From CAWJTV01 sp963845695 (GTDB lineage: Bacteria > Planctomycetota > Planctomycetia > Isosphaerales > Isosphaeraceae), in assembly GCA_963845695.1 (NCBI GenBank), contig CAWJTQ010000010.1:467179-531178 (forward strand): DNA of 64,000 bases, read 5' to 3'. The stretch's first letter is position 1. Every line of letters starts with the position of its first letter. This document shows positions 45,836-55,150 of the stretch, in pieces. Position numbers and translations under genes: made by a program. Under the pieces are notes generated by a model. It did no database searches, was not told the origin of the DNA, and worked only from the letters and a program-made list of their open reading frames with translations.

Positions 45836-47203
45836 TCAATAGGCCGGCCGGAGATTCCGTTTTCGGTGAGCGCCCGCGCCCGGCTGGGCGGCCCGGGCCA
45901 TCTCGATCTGGATCGCCAGCCAGGCGAACGTGACGGCCGCGACGGCCAGGGCCCACACGTTCATGTCCTTCTTGAGCAGGGTATCGTACAGGCCATGGAG
46001 CACCATGGGCACCGCCAGCATGCGCATCATGAACAGGGCAAACTGGCCCTGGTCGGACACCTTCTCATACTCATCGAGGTTCCGCGCGATGGCGATCCCG
46101 ACCGACGCGGCCCACATCGCATGCAGGGCCACGCACGAGACGAACCGGACGATGTAGATGTCGCCGCCGCTGATCCCATTGTAGTGGTCGCCCGAGTACA
46201 TGATCCCCTCGGAGACTCCGAAGCCGACCCCGGAGGCCAGTCCCCAGAGGCACGCCCCGCGCCAGCCCATCGCGGCGTCACGCTTGAAGTAGAAGAACAG
46301 CGGGATCGCCTTGGTCAGCTCCTCGCAGAGGCCGACCCCGAACGTGAAGCCGAACGCGCTCAGGATCAGGTTGCTGTCCGGATCGAGCCGCCGAGTGGTA
46401 TGACCAGCCGATAAACGCCAGGATCAGCATGATCAGCACAATCCAGCCTCTTCCATAAAATCGGCCGAATCGGAACTGCGAACAGAACTGGACCAGCATC
46501 AAGAAGACGATGCCCACGGTACCGGTGAACAATCCGATGCCCAGCAGGTGGAGCGGATTGCGCGCTCGACGGAGAAAAACGCGAGGGTCAGGATCAGGAA
46601 GGCGGCGGCGGTGACCGCGGCATAGATCCAGTGCATCGCCGAGTCGCGGGGCAGGTGAGCGCCCAGGAGCCTACCCTCGGGCATCACCCGAAGCAGCTCG
46701 TCGAGGCTCACGCCCTCGTTCTTCGTGAGGATGGGCTGCGCGCGCTGGAGCTGCTCAGGGGTCGCCTCCTGAAGAGTCGCCTCGATCCGATCCCCGATCG
46801 TCGTCTTGGACTCGTCCTTCTCGAGTAGCGAGAAGACCAGGGGGATCAGCGCCAGGCCCAGGAGCAAGTACGCATACTCGCGAATCGATCCCGACGAGGC
46901 CGGGGCGGCCAGTCTCGAGGCGGCCGTCTCCAGCGAGGGCCGAAACACCGGGGCGGCCGGCGTCAGGGCCGGGATCGGCGGCCCGGCTGGCGGCTCCGGA
47001 TCGTACTCCGCCGAACCGTCCGATCGGCCCCCGGGTTCAGGCGTGAGCGCCGATTGGATGGTGTCCTCGACCGGCTCACCCTCGCCCACGGGCCTGGGGA
47101 TCTTGAGCACGGCCTGGCATTGCGGACATCGCGTCATCCGGCCCGCGAGCGCGTCGTCGGCTTGCAGCCTCTTGCCACAATCACAGCGAAACAGAATCGG
47201 CAT
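45836..47203 (-). CDS. PrsW-like intramembrane protease with N-terminal zinc ribbon (two frame changes)
   Basis: About 455 residues in three frames. The start MPILFRCDCGKRLQADDALA, with CPQC further on, is a zinc ribbon. A Pro/Ala-rich linker precedes several transmembrane helices (YLLLGLALIPLVFSLLE, AAVTAAAFLILTLAFFSVER). After about 46555 the next frame gives TGTVGIVFLMLVQFCSQFRF. After about 46388 the last frame carries the PrsW motifs GVGLCEELTKAIPLFFY (EExxK), VGFGVSEGIMY (FxxxE) and VALHAMWA (H). PrsW proteases cleave membrane proteins such as anti-sigma factors. A zinc-ribbon fusion suggests cytoplasmic sensing or recruitment. Both breaks are single-base. Confidence 0.82.
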
Positions 47204-47464
47204 CGATCGAGCTCCCCCGAGGTTGTGGGCGTATCTCGTCCGAGTTCAGAGTCTCTCAATCATACCGGATCCGTCGCATTCATCGAGAGGGCGCGGCCAT
47301 CTACTCAATAACCGGCGATCTCTCCCGGCGCTCCTGACCCCTTTACTGCTGATGACCCCTTTACTGCTGACCTGCTGCGCAGCACGCGCAGTTGCTTCTT
47401 TAGCCAGGCCGTTTCGGCGCCCACAATCGGCGGGCTCAACGGTTTGTTGTAGTCGATGCTTCGC
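47204..47464. repeat. intergenic region with a short tandem repeat
   Basis: TGACCCCTTTACTGCTGA occurs twice in tandem with an 18-base period (47335-47370). No gene is seen. The bases after it may be decayed transposase sequence, but I cannot support that. Confidence 0.4.
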
Positions 47465-48211
47465 TCATAGCGGGAGGCGCCGGTAAATGGAGTCGATCAT
47501 CGCCTGGAGGTTCAGGATGATGTCGGGGTCGGGCCTCGCCAAGGGTACGGGAACCGCGGGCGACGGGATTTGGAAGTAGACCGGCCAGACCTGACACAGG
47601 TCGTACTTCTTCGCCCGGGCCACCAGGACCGTATACGGACTCTCGGGCCATGGATCGAGCATGGGCCTGCGCGGGCCGCCGCGGAGCAGGTCAATCTCCA
47701 CCAGATTGGCCTGTCCCAGCAGCAGGCTTTGCCGCTTGCGAAGGTAAAGGTCCCAACCCGGCGTGTGGGGACGCTTGTTGGAGGGTGAGACCACTTCGAT
47801 GCTCGTCACCAGCCGTTGCTGAGACGCGGCCTCGTAGATTTCGACGAAGGCCTCCTGATGCTCTTCCTCAATAAAGGCACGCATGACGACCGGTAATGAC
47901 TGGAGCACGGGTTCTGCCACGGCAGCGCCACCTTTTTTGCGCGGCGGCTTCTTGCTCCGTTCGGTCGTGACACTGACATCAGGAACGAAGGGCCGGCTGG
48001 TCTTGCCTTCCTCGTCCACCAGGACGACGTAGGATCGTTCTCCAGCCCGCACGAGGTAACGCTCGGGAGCGACCTCAGCCAGAGCGTACTTGATCGCGGA
48101 GATGAGGTCATGATGGAAATCGGCCCACAGCCCGCAGGCCTCGATAACGGGGTCCATACCTGGAAATGGCGATTTCAAGAGCCTCTCCTTGCGACGGTTC
48201 AAAGGACTCAT
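47465..48211 (-). CDS. DUF4058 family protein
   Basis: 248 residues. The family signature is the early SPFPGMDPVIEACGLWADFH, then VAPERYLVRAGERSYVVLVD, RPFVPDVSV, EEHQEAFVEIYEAASQQRLV, VTSIEVVSPSNKRPHTPGWD and LLLGQANLVEIDLLRGG. The conserved D, E and K positions resemble a PD-(D/E)xK-like arrangement, but no function is established. The family is multicopy in planctomycetes and cyanobacteria. The true start may be a few codons inside the listed one, at the SPFPGMDP segment. Isolated. Confidence 0.88.
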   Translation of the reverse strand: MSPLNRRKERLLKSPFPGMDPVIEACGLWADFHHDLISAIKYALAEVAPERYLVRAGERSYVVLVDEEGKTSRPFVPDVSVTTERSKKPPRKKGGAAVAEPVLQSLPVVMRAFIEEEHQEAFVEIYEAASQQRLVTSIEVVSPSNKRPHTPGWDLYLRKRQSLLLGQANLVEIDLLRGGPRRPMLDPWPESPYTVLVARAKKYDLCQVWPVYFQIPSPAVPVPLARPDPDIILNLQAMIDSIYRRLPL

Positions 48212-48628
48212 GCCCTGACACTACCGCGCCGACTTGTGAGGGACTAGTGAAAGAAGTTGACACCGTCGGAACGTCAGAGCCAGGTTCGATCGTCAGGCGA
48301 ACGCCACCAATCAGAGGCCCCTTCCCCGGTCTCTTCCCATCCTGATGCGCAAGGGGGGAAACGGGGACATTGGGGCGAAAGCGGGGACATAGGGAAATGA
48401 CGTGAGGACAGTTCTAACCCCAGACTGGATCAACCTTTGCGCTGCTCCCCATTCTGACCCATTTAGTCTCTGCGGGCCGCTCCGACGTGGACGAGATCCG
48501 GGCGGAGCCGTTCTCCTCGGGTCACACCAGCCGGTCGTGGGGACGGATGATCCAGGATCCGGACGGTCGGGTTTAGGATGAGTCACACCCGTGGCCGTAG
48601 AACGAGGGGTGCCTTCCCCATGAGTTCG
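48212..48628. repeat. intergenic region with GGGGACAT elements
   Basis: GGGAAACGGGGACATTGGGG and then AAAGCGGGGACATAGGG occur at about 48354-48395, matching the AAACGGGGACA core of the other dispersed repeats. No gene is seen. Confidence 0.5.
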
Positions 48629-49144
48629 TCAGGGGCCATCGTTCAAGAGGTCAAGATACGCCCTCTCGACCAGTCGATCCTGGGCGATCCCCAGCCGGCC
48701 CATCATTCCCCTCGCGATGCCGATTCCCTCATCCTCGGTCTGACCACGCTGGAGGACCACTTCCAGTTCGACAAACTCGCCCAGGTCCTCGACCCGATCG
48801 AGGTGAATCCGAGTCTGACCCGACCGATAGAGCCATCGCCGCTTCCTGACGATGCCGAGCACGCCGAGGGTGGAGGTGAGGATCGTCCGCAGAGCGATCG
48901 GGTCGCTGGTCGGAGCGATGAGATAGTCCGAAGTTCGTGGACCAGCTCGGTCCTCCCGACGGTAGAGGATCAACTCGCCGTGGCGGTGCCCCAGGACGCG
49001 GAGTTTCAACCGTCCGCCGGCTGACGGGAAAAAGATGTCCTCTTGATCGAGGATCTCGACCGGGCCATCGCAAAGCGACTCGACCTCGGCCCGCAACCGA
49101 TCGAGGTCCTCGATCCTCGCCTTGATTTCGACGTTCGTGGGCAT
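48629..49144 (-). CDS. CYTH-domain protein (class IV adenylate cyclase / triphosphatase-like)
   Basis: 171 residues from the ATG at 49144 with GAGGA upstream. VEIKARIEDLDRLRAEVESL has the ExExK motif, followed by DIFFPSAGGRLKLRV, ELILYRREDRAG, VRKRRWLYRSGQTRIHLDRV and LGEFVELEVVL. These are the tunnel-lining charged positions of CYTH enzymes, which act on triphosphorylated nucleotides or inorganic triphosphate. Whether this one makes cAMP or hydrolyses triphosphate cannot be told. No neighbour is informative. Confidence 0.88.
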   Translation of the reverse strand: MPTNVEIKARIEDLDRLRAEVESLCDGPVEILDQEDIFFPSAGGRLKLRVLGHRHGELILYRREDRAGPRTSDYLIAPTSDPIALRTILTSTLGVLGIVRKRRWLYRSGQTRIHLDRVEDLGEFVELEVVLQRGQTEDEGIGIARGMMGRLGIAQDRLVERAYLDLLNDGP

Positions 49145-49930
49145 CACATTCCTCTTGCCGAGAGCTGCCGATCGTCGCCGCCGATACCGCGGCTCTGTCC
49201 GGGTGCTATCGTCATCCCGGCGCTGTCGGGCCGCAGGAGCCGGACCAGGCGGAGGATCTGGCCTGTGTGATCGGTCACATGCGACATCCCGCGCAGCAGG
49301 GCCTGAAGCGCCGACTGGGCCTCGCCGCGGATCGTCACCATGCCCGGTTTTACAAAACGGGGACAATCCAAACATGTCATTCGATGCGGCTGACTCCTGA
49401 CTTTCCCCGGAGCAAAAACTGGAGACCAGGGCTGACCCCCGCCCCCCAGGGCTGCCCCCCCACCCCTGACCCGACCTCCCATGACCCCGACCTCCCGGTA
49501 GAGTCGAGGTGTGACGCGGTGGCTCGGGCTCATCGACCGGGCTCCGTTTCCACACCCCGCTCATCAAACTGGTCGGGCGGTTTTCCCGCATCCAGCTTTC
49601 GTTACAAGGCGTTTCTCATCAGTGAGTTCACACCTTCGCTCACGAAACGGTATGTGGCTAGCCAAGAGGCGAGCCCATGAACCCCGCTTGCCCCCGGGGG
49701 AGCGGAAACGCCTCGAAGCCGCGCCTCCCACGGTGACGAGAGTTCCCCATTATGCGATAATCAGAGCTGAGCGACATGCGCGGCTTTTGGGTCATTGGAC
49801 CCTAAACTCGCGGCTAGAGACGAAAACCGATTCTCCTGAACCGCCCAGCGGCGGTACCTGCTGCTGTCGGCAGGAATTCGCATGACGCAGCCGAGTTCCC
49901 ACCGGCCATCGGCCATCACCCTCGAAACCC
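49145..49930. other. long intergenic region with repeat debris
   Basis: It holds an AAACGGGGACA-type fragment (about 49340-49370), a C-rich low-complexity run near 49435-49460, and no reading frame with recognisable domains on either strand. A frame overlapping the CYTH gene start on the same strand continues here without homology and is discounted. Confidence 0.4.
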
Positions 49931-50222
49931 AGAATTTCGAGACTTCTCGCCCAACACCACCGGGCTCGGGCCCACCTTGGGCGGATCTTTGCCCCGAAGG
50001 GGCCGAAACATAACAGCCCGGGGCACCGCCCCGGGACTCGGTCGCCCACCCCGAGCCGAGCCCTGAAAGGGCGACACACGGCTGGCCAAGGGACCCGTCC
50101 TTGTGCCGCCCTTTCAGGGCGCTTTCTGGAAGTTTCTCGGTTCCCGGGGCGTTGCCCCGGGCTGGTTTGTTTCGCCCCTTCGGGGCCAATCATGGTGGCG
50201 TCCAGCGAGAAGCCTCGAATTC
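49931..50222. repeat. fold-back (MITE-like) repeat, copy 2
   Basis: A 292-bp copy of the element at 2925-3219. The left end AGAATTTCGAGACTTCTCGC matches the reverse complement of the right end (GGAATTCGAGGCTTCTCGC). Inside are TTGCCCCGAAGGGGC, CCCGGGGCACCGCCCCGGG, GCCCTGAAAGGGC/GCCCTTTCAGGGC and CCCGGGGCGTTGCCCCGGG. Block order is the same as in copy 1. Confidence 0.75.
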
Positions 50223-50492
50223 CACCCCAAAGCCGCTCTTCGATACCTCTGTGACCCGACCCTCGTAGACAAGCGAAAACGATACAAGGAGTCGGACAAT
50301 GGCGTGGCGGCCCTCAGATCGCTCGACTGGGGCCAGGTGCTGGGTCCGCCGCCTCACTGCCCGTTTCTCCATGCGTTTCTGGACGACCTCGCGGAAGCGC
50401 TGAATAGTCCGTTGCCATTCGTTAGCCGGACGCATGCCGACTCACGAGTGCGATTCCCGGGGCCCAAGGGCCGGATCCTACGGAACTTGTGA
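50223..50492 (+). pseudogene. possible gene 3' remnant abutting the fold-back repeat
   Basis: Directly after the repeat, one plus-strand frame reads YLCDPTLVDKRKRYKESDNG, VAALRSLDWGQVLGPPPHCP, FLHAFLDDLAEALNSPLPF before ending at 50492. The sequence looks protein-like but has no start of its own, since its upstream part is the repeat. It may be the tail of a gene truncated by insertion of the element. No family is recognised, and a chance open frame is possible. Confidence 0.3.
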
Positions 50493-50567
50493 CGGGGTTC
50501 CGATGCGTTGCCCTCGACGAAGCGCCGCACCCAACAACGATCGGACTGCCTGGAACCCGCCGGCCCC

Positions 50568-53500
50568 TCATTGAGCGAACGGCTCCTCGGGGAACGCCAG
50601 ATCCATCAGCAGCAGTTGGAACTCGGGGCGCGATCGCAGGGGATCGAGGTCGGTATCCCGGCGCATGTACGCCACGTCCTGCAAGCCGGCGGCGACGGCC
50701 CGGCGCAGGGTCTCGACCGCCTGTTCGCCCAGGCTACGGGCCTCGGCGGTCGTCAGGCCCGAACCCGGCCGGGTCGCCAGTCCCGAGAGCAACGAGCGGA
50801 AGCAGGCCAGGTTGTAGAGATTATAACCGTCCGGCTCGAGGTCGGTGAGCCGCTCCATGATGGCGACAGCCCGGCGGAACTCGGCCGAGGCCTCGGCGGG
50901 CCGGCCGGCCCGCTGTCGCGCCTGCCCCACGAACGAGTGGCTCATGGCCAGCCGGCTCTGGAACAGGGTGAGCGTCGGGTTGCCATCGACCAGCTTTTGA
51001 AGGATCGCGCGCGCCCGTTCGTACGACGCCAGCGCCTCGGCCGAATGGCCCGTCTGATCCTGGACAACGCCGATGACCTGGTGGCTCTGGGCCAGGTCGC
51101 CCTCGAACCGCGTGACGGCGGGATTGGCGTCGGCCAGCTTCTGCAAGATGGCCCGCGCCTGCTCCAGCGACGCCAGCGCCTCGGTGAGATGGCCGCTCTC
51201 TTGCTGCAAGAAACCGATGTCGTTGTCGCTCTGGGCCAGGTCGCTCTGGAATTGCGTGACGGTCGGATCGGCCTCGACCAGCCGCTGGCGGATGGCTCGA
51301 GCCCGCTGGTACGACGCCAGGGCCTCGGCCTCGTGGCCGCTGGCTCGCTGGATGGCGCCGATCTCATGGTAGCTCTGGGCCAGGTCGCTCTGGAACTGAG
51401 TGACGGTGGGGTCGGCCTCGGCCAATGTCTGGCGGATGGCCCGCGCCTGCTCATGCGACGCCATCGCCTCGTCCGCCTGACCGGTGTGATACTGGACGGT
51501 GGCGATGCCGTAAAGGCACTTGGCCACGGCGGCGCGGTAAGCGGGGTCGGGCTCCGACTGGGCCAGGGGCCCCAGGAGCTCCCGCGCCTTCTCGTACGAC
51601 GCCAGGGCCCCGGCCACCTCGCCGGTCGCCTCCTGGAGATCGCCGAGCGCGATCAGGCTTCGCCCCGCATCCCGCTTGGCCACGGCGTCAGCGTCGGTCT
51701 CGGCCGCCAGAGACAGCCGCAACTCCATGCCGCGCCGGAGCGCCGCCAGGGCCTCGGCTTGTGAGCCGATCTTGGCCGTCAGCTCGCCGATATCGTGGTA
51801 CGCCTGCCCCAGGGCCGCGCGCGAGCGGCGGTCGGCTTGCCCCATCAACAAGCCCTCCAGCCGCTGATAGAAGTCGGTCGCGCCGCGGAGCAGCTTGGTC
51901 CGCAGGCCGTCGAACTGCTTTTCCTTCAGCAGCAGGTCCTCGCTGACCCCCTGGTGGAACGTCTTGACCGACTCCAGGGCCAGGTCGAACCGGGCCTGCT
52001 CCCGCGCATTGGCGAGCTGGAGATCGTGGTTGGCGTCCTGAGTGCGGCGGTTGGCCAGCTCCAGCTCGTGGTTGGCCGACTTGAGTGCGGCGTTGGCGCG
52101 GGACTGGACGGCCAGGACCGCGGCGAGCCCGACGGTCGCCACCACCAGGGCCGCGGCGATGGCGGCCACCACCGTCCGCCGCCGTCGCATCCACCGCCGC
52201 GCCCGCTCCCAGACCGGTTCGCGACGCGCGGTGACCGGCTCGTCGGCCAGCCAGCGCTCGACTTCCTCGGCCAGGGCGTGGGCCGATTGATAGCGGTCGG
52301 CGGGACGCAGGGCCATGGCCTTCAGAATGATCGCCTCCAGCGCCGGTGGGACCCCCGGGTTCACCTGCCGCGGGACCGCGATGGCACCACGCCGGACCCG
52401 GGCCACGATCTCCTCGACGCCCACCAGATCCTCGACCGGGTTCTTGCCGGTGACCAGGCCATACAAGGTCGCCCCCAGGCTGTAGATATCGCTGGCCGGC
52501 CCGATCTGAGCCAGCCGCCCCTCGGCCTGCTCGGGACTCATGAACAACGGCGTGCCGATGGCCGTTCCCGCCATCGTCTCGCTGCGGCTGGAATGAGACT
52601 CCGGCCGCAGGGTCATCTCGCCCGCCGGCTGCGGCGTCGGGTCGTCGCGGCCCACCACCTTGGCCAGGCCCCAGTCGACCACCAGCGTCTCGCCATAAGG
52701 ACCCAGCAGGATGTTCGCCGGCTTCAGGTCGCGATGGATCACCCCCCGGCTGTGGGCATAGGCGATCGCGTTACAGACATCGACAAACCGACGCAAGAGC
52801 TGGCGGAGAGCCAGGGTGCGCTCGGCCGGGTCGCGGCCGGGCCGGCGATCCGCCTGGTGAAAACCGTCGATAGCCTCCTTGAGACTCTGACCGCGGACGA
52901 ATCGCATGGCGTAGAACGGCCGGCCCTGAGGGTTGGTCCCCAGGCCGTAGACCGGCACCACGCCGGGATGCTCCAGCCGGCCGGTCACCTCGGCCTCGAT
53001 CAAGAATCGGGCGCGGCTGGCGGGGTCGTCGGCGTGCCGGGGCTGGATCTGCTTGAGGGCGACCTCGCGGTGGAGCTCCGAATCCATGGCCACGGAGACG
53101 ATGCCGATGCCACCGCGCGGCGTGGTGTCGGAGCAGGCGGAACCGGCCGCCCTCGGAAGTCGATTGGCCCAGGCTGAAGCTCCAGTCGGCGGACTCCTCG
53201 GCCTCGCACGGCGAGCCGGCGGCCATGGTGAGGGGGCCCAGGCTGGACGGGTCGCTGTAGCCGCGCCCGGCGAATCCGCGATCGCGGCCTCGATATCGCG
53301 ATCTGGACAGTCGACGAGGGCCAGGCCCTCGGCCAGCGTCCCTGCCACGGGGTTGCCATCGGCAACGCCGCCCTGCTTCTCGACGTGACGCCGGGCCAGA
53401 CCTTCGAGCATGGCCCGATCCTCCTCGGTCAAGGCCCCGCGCTCGACCAGGACCCGAGCCATCGGCCGCGACCGCTCCTTCAACCAGCACTGAAAGGCGG

Positions 53501-53585
53501 CGATCAGGTCGGCTTGCTCGATCAAGCCGTTCTGAAGGGCCAGGATCCCGAAGAGCAAGTTGCCGTCGGATTCGAATGGGGCCAT
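50568..53585 (-). CDS. Ser/Thr protein kinase with transmembrane helix and TPR repeats
   Basis: 1005 residues. An N-terminal helical domain (~1-75) precedes a Hanks-type kinase: VALKQIQP with the Lys, VIHRDLKPANILL, VVDWGLAKV in place of DFG, GTPLFMSPEQAEGR. A transmembrane helix (TVVAAIAAALVVATVGLAAV) leads to a coiled coil and then six or more TPR units (ALASYEKARELLGPLAQSEP, ALASYQRARAIRQRLVEADP and others). Between about 53275 and 53110 the listed frame is garbled (Pro/Ala/Arg-rich), while another frame reads MAAGSPCEAEESADWSFSLG and GGRFRLLRHHA, the expected lead-in to the ATP loop GGIGIVSVAMD. Two compensating indels are therefore likely. Confidence 0.9.
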   Translation of the reverse strand: MAPFESDGNLLFGILALQNGLIEQADLIAAFQCWLKERSRPMARVLVERGALTEEDRAMLEGLARRHVEKQGGVADGNPVAGTLAEGLALVDCPDRDIEAAIADSPGAATATRPAWAPSPWPPARRARPRSPPTGASAWANRLPRAAGSACSDTTPRGGIGIVSVAMDSELHREVALKQIQPRHADDPASRARFLIEAEVTGRLEHPGVVPVYGLGTNPQGRPFYAMRFVRGQSLKEAIDGFHQADRRPGRDPAERTLALRQLLRRFVDVCNAIAYAHSRGVIHRDLKPANILLGPYGETLVVDWGLAKVVGRDDPTPQPAGEMTLRPESHSSRSETMAGTAIGTPLFMSPEQAEGRLAQIGPASDIYSLGATLYGLVTGKNPVEDLVGVEEIVARVRRGAIAVPRQVNPGVPPALEAIILKAMALRPADRYQSAHALAEEVERWLADEPVTARREPVWERARRWMRRRRTVVAAIAAALVVATVGLAAVLAVQSRANAALKSANHELELANRRTQDANHDLQLANAREQARFDLALESVKTFHQGVSEDLLLKEKQFDGLRTKLLRGATDFYQRLEGLLMGQADRRSRAALGQAYHDIGELTAKIGSQAEALAALRRGMELRLSLAAETDADAVAKRDAGRSLIALGDLQEATGEVAGALASYEKARELLGPLAQSEPDPAYRAAVAKCLYGIATVQYHTGQADEAMASHEQARAIRQTLAEADPTVTQFQSDLAQSYHEIGAIQRASGHEAEALASYQRARAIRQRLVEADPTVTQFQSDLAQSDNDIGFLQQESGHLTEALASLEQARAILQKLADANPAVTRFEGDLAQSHQVIGVVQDQTGHSAEALASYERARAILQKLVDGNPTLTLFQSRLAMSHSFVGQARQRAGRPAEASAEFRRAVAIMERLTDLEPDGYNLYNLACFRSLLSGLATRPGSGLTTAEARSLGEQAVETLRRAVAAGLQDVAYMRRDTDLDPLRSRPEFQLLLMDLAFPEEPFAQ

Positions 53586-53681
53586 GAGTTCGGTCTCCTC
53601 GCGCGGGCCTCAGCTCCCGTTGGTATGACCGTTACGGGCGGTGCGAAACGGGAAACGGCCGATCGATGGCCGGCCAGAACG

Positions 53682-53948
53682 TCACACGCTCGCCGATACC
53701 ATCCGCGCCGACCTCTTAATAATAATCGTCAGGACGCGTTTGCGGCGGTCCTGGACCGAGAAGTCAACAGTGTTGCCGGTGTCCAGCAGGGCCGGGAACC
53801 TTGGGATGTTCTTCTCGGGTTCAAGGACACCGGCTAAGTGGACGCTCACCCAGACCAGCAACTGGTTGGGGTGGACGGTGATGTACCGGCTGTCGAACCG
53901 TAGCGACGTGCGCACCTCCGCGATCGGCAAGTGGTCGAGGATCTTCAT
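53682..53948 (-). CDS. retropepsin-like aspartic protease, small
   Basis: 88 residues. KILDHLPIAEVRTSLRFDSR and PRFPALLDTGNTVDFSVQDR include the DTG triad of retroviral-type aspartic proteases, which act as dimers. Typical domains run about 100-130 residues, so the C-terminal part (VLTIIIKRSARMVSASV) is short and possibly replaced or truncated. Its ATG overlaps the stop of the upstream gene (ATGA at about 53945-53948), implying coupled translation. Substrate and role are unknown. Confidence 0.6.
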   Translation of the reverse strand: MKILDHLPIAEVRTSLRFDSRYITVHPNQLLVWVSVHLAGVLEPEKNIPRFPALLDTGNTVDFSVQDRRKRVLTIIIKRSARMVSASV

Positions 53949-54399
53949 GCGTCGACGGGGGACGTCCCGTCCGTGGCTTCGTAAACGGTCCAGTCGCCCT
54001 CGAACGGTCCCATGGAGGAATCCCGTCCGGATCGGCCTGAATCTTCCCGACGTCGAACTCCTCGAGCTTCAGCCCCCGACGGAAGCATTCCTGGTAGGCG
54101 TCAACAGACGACCGCGTGACAGCCACCCGTTCGTCACCGTGGTACGCCACCCACTTCCCACGATTCCGTCGGCGCTTCAGCAGTTCGGGCAGATCCCGCC
54201 AGACCGCCTGTTCCGAGCGGAGAATCCTGGGCGGAAACTCCGGATGCGGCGGTCTCACGGGTCGCGGCAGAGCCCCTTCCCGGCTCGCGTAGTCCGTGGC
54301 CAGGAACAGGACAGAGGCATCCTGCGTCTCGGGATCGAAAATCCGCACGGGCTGGCCCTGGGCCATCGCCTCGCGTTGCTCGTCGTTCAGTTCGATCAT
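53946..54399 (-). CDS. DUF5678-like protein coupled to the retropepsin gene (one frame change)
   Basis: About 150 residues. IELNDEQREAMAQGQPVRIF begins the chain. LLKRRRNRGKWVAYHGDERV and AVTRSSVDAYQECFRRGLKL resemble the DUF5678 'WVAYxGDExV...' domain. Near 54015 the frame changes; the other frame reads SSMGPFEGDWTVYEATDGTS and ends PVDA with TGA overlapping the next ATG. The two-gene coupling suggests a substrate or regulator relationship with the aspartic protease. Function is unknown. Confidence 0.6.
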
Positions 54400-54623
54400 G
54401 TCTCGCCTCCAAACACGATCCTACCGAAAGGGCGAGAGAGTGGACAGGGCTCAGAGCGTCGTAACCTTCACCGCCGCGCCGAGAAACGCCGGGTCGATCG
54501 TGGGCGCGAAGCCAGGGCCGGAGGGTACCCGAACGACCCCGTTCTCGCACTTCAGCGACGAGGTCTGACTGGTGACGGGGATGTCGGGATCGCCCTGGAA
54601 CTCGGTGAATGGGACGGGGTTCG

Positions 54624-54898
54624 GAAGTTTAATGGTGTCAGTTCGGGAAGTTTAATGGTGTCAGCGAAGTTTAATGGTGTCAGTTCGTTTTTTCCCAGAA
54701 AAACGGAAGTTTAATGGTGTCAGTTCGTTTTTTCCCAGAAAAACGAACTGACACCATTAAATCGTGCCCGCCGGCTTCAGGGCGCACAGTTTACTTTTCT
54801 ATGCAACGCTCAGTAATGGTGTCAGTTCGTTTTTTCCCCCCGGAAAAACGAACTGACACCATTAAACTCCCGGAAAAACGAACTGACACCATTAAACT
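54624..54898. repeat. cluster of eight TTTAATGGTGTCAGTTCG repeats
   Basis: Direct copies start near 54628, 54651, 54670, 54710 and 54814 (the last truncated at its left), and inverted copies end near 54761, 54866 and 54896. Direct and inverted copies pair through TTTTTTCC/GGAAAAA spacers into hairpins, for example 54710-54761 and 54814-54866. The unit resembles REP elements linked to Y1-type transposases. The cluster marks the left edge of the low-GC island. Confidence 0.8.
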
Positions 54899-55150
54899 CC
54901 CTGCCCGCTCGACGATCGCCGGCAGGCCCGCAATGCCGCCGGTAGCTGACACGCTGCCTGACGGCGCTATGACCAGCTCATGAGGCACCGGCCGCACCCC
55001 GCTGGACGCTTTTCAGCTCCATGACCTGCCCGCAGCATGTCGCCCATCCGCGCAGCCTCCGGGCAGGCACGCCCACCTGGCCGAAATCGGCCACCTTGCG
55101 GCGCCGGCGGCATGTCAGAACCCAGACCCATTCGGCCAGCCCGCTAGGCA
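54899..55150. other. GC-rich spacer, possible gene remnant
   Basis: On the minus strand a frame reads MPSGLAEWVWVLTCRRRRKV, ADFGQVGVPARRLRG without a clear start context or known family. I see no intact gene. Its composition is higher in GC than the island that begins at 55.15 kb. Confidence 0.3.

Noticed and set aside
47335..47400. Possible transposase remnant after the 18-base tandem repeat
   Set aside because: Only a few residues look suggestive and no catalytic motif is present.
49145..49591. N-terminal extension of the CYTH protein
   Set aside because: The upstream part is Arg/Pro/Gly-rich without homology, and the internal ATG at 49144 has a ribosome site right before the ExExK motif.
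51795..53177. 460-codon plus-strand frame opposite the Ser/Thr kinase
   Set aside because: Antisense shadow of a GC-rich repeat-containing gene; no start context or domain.
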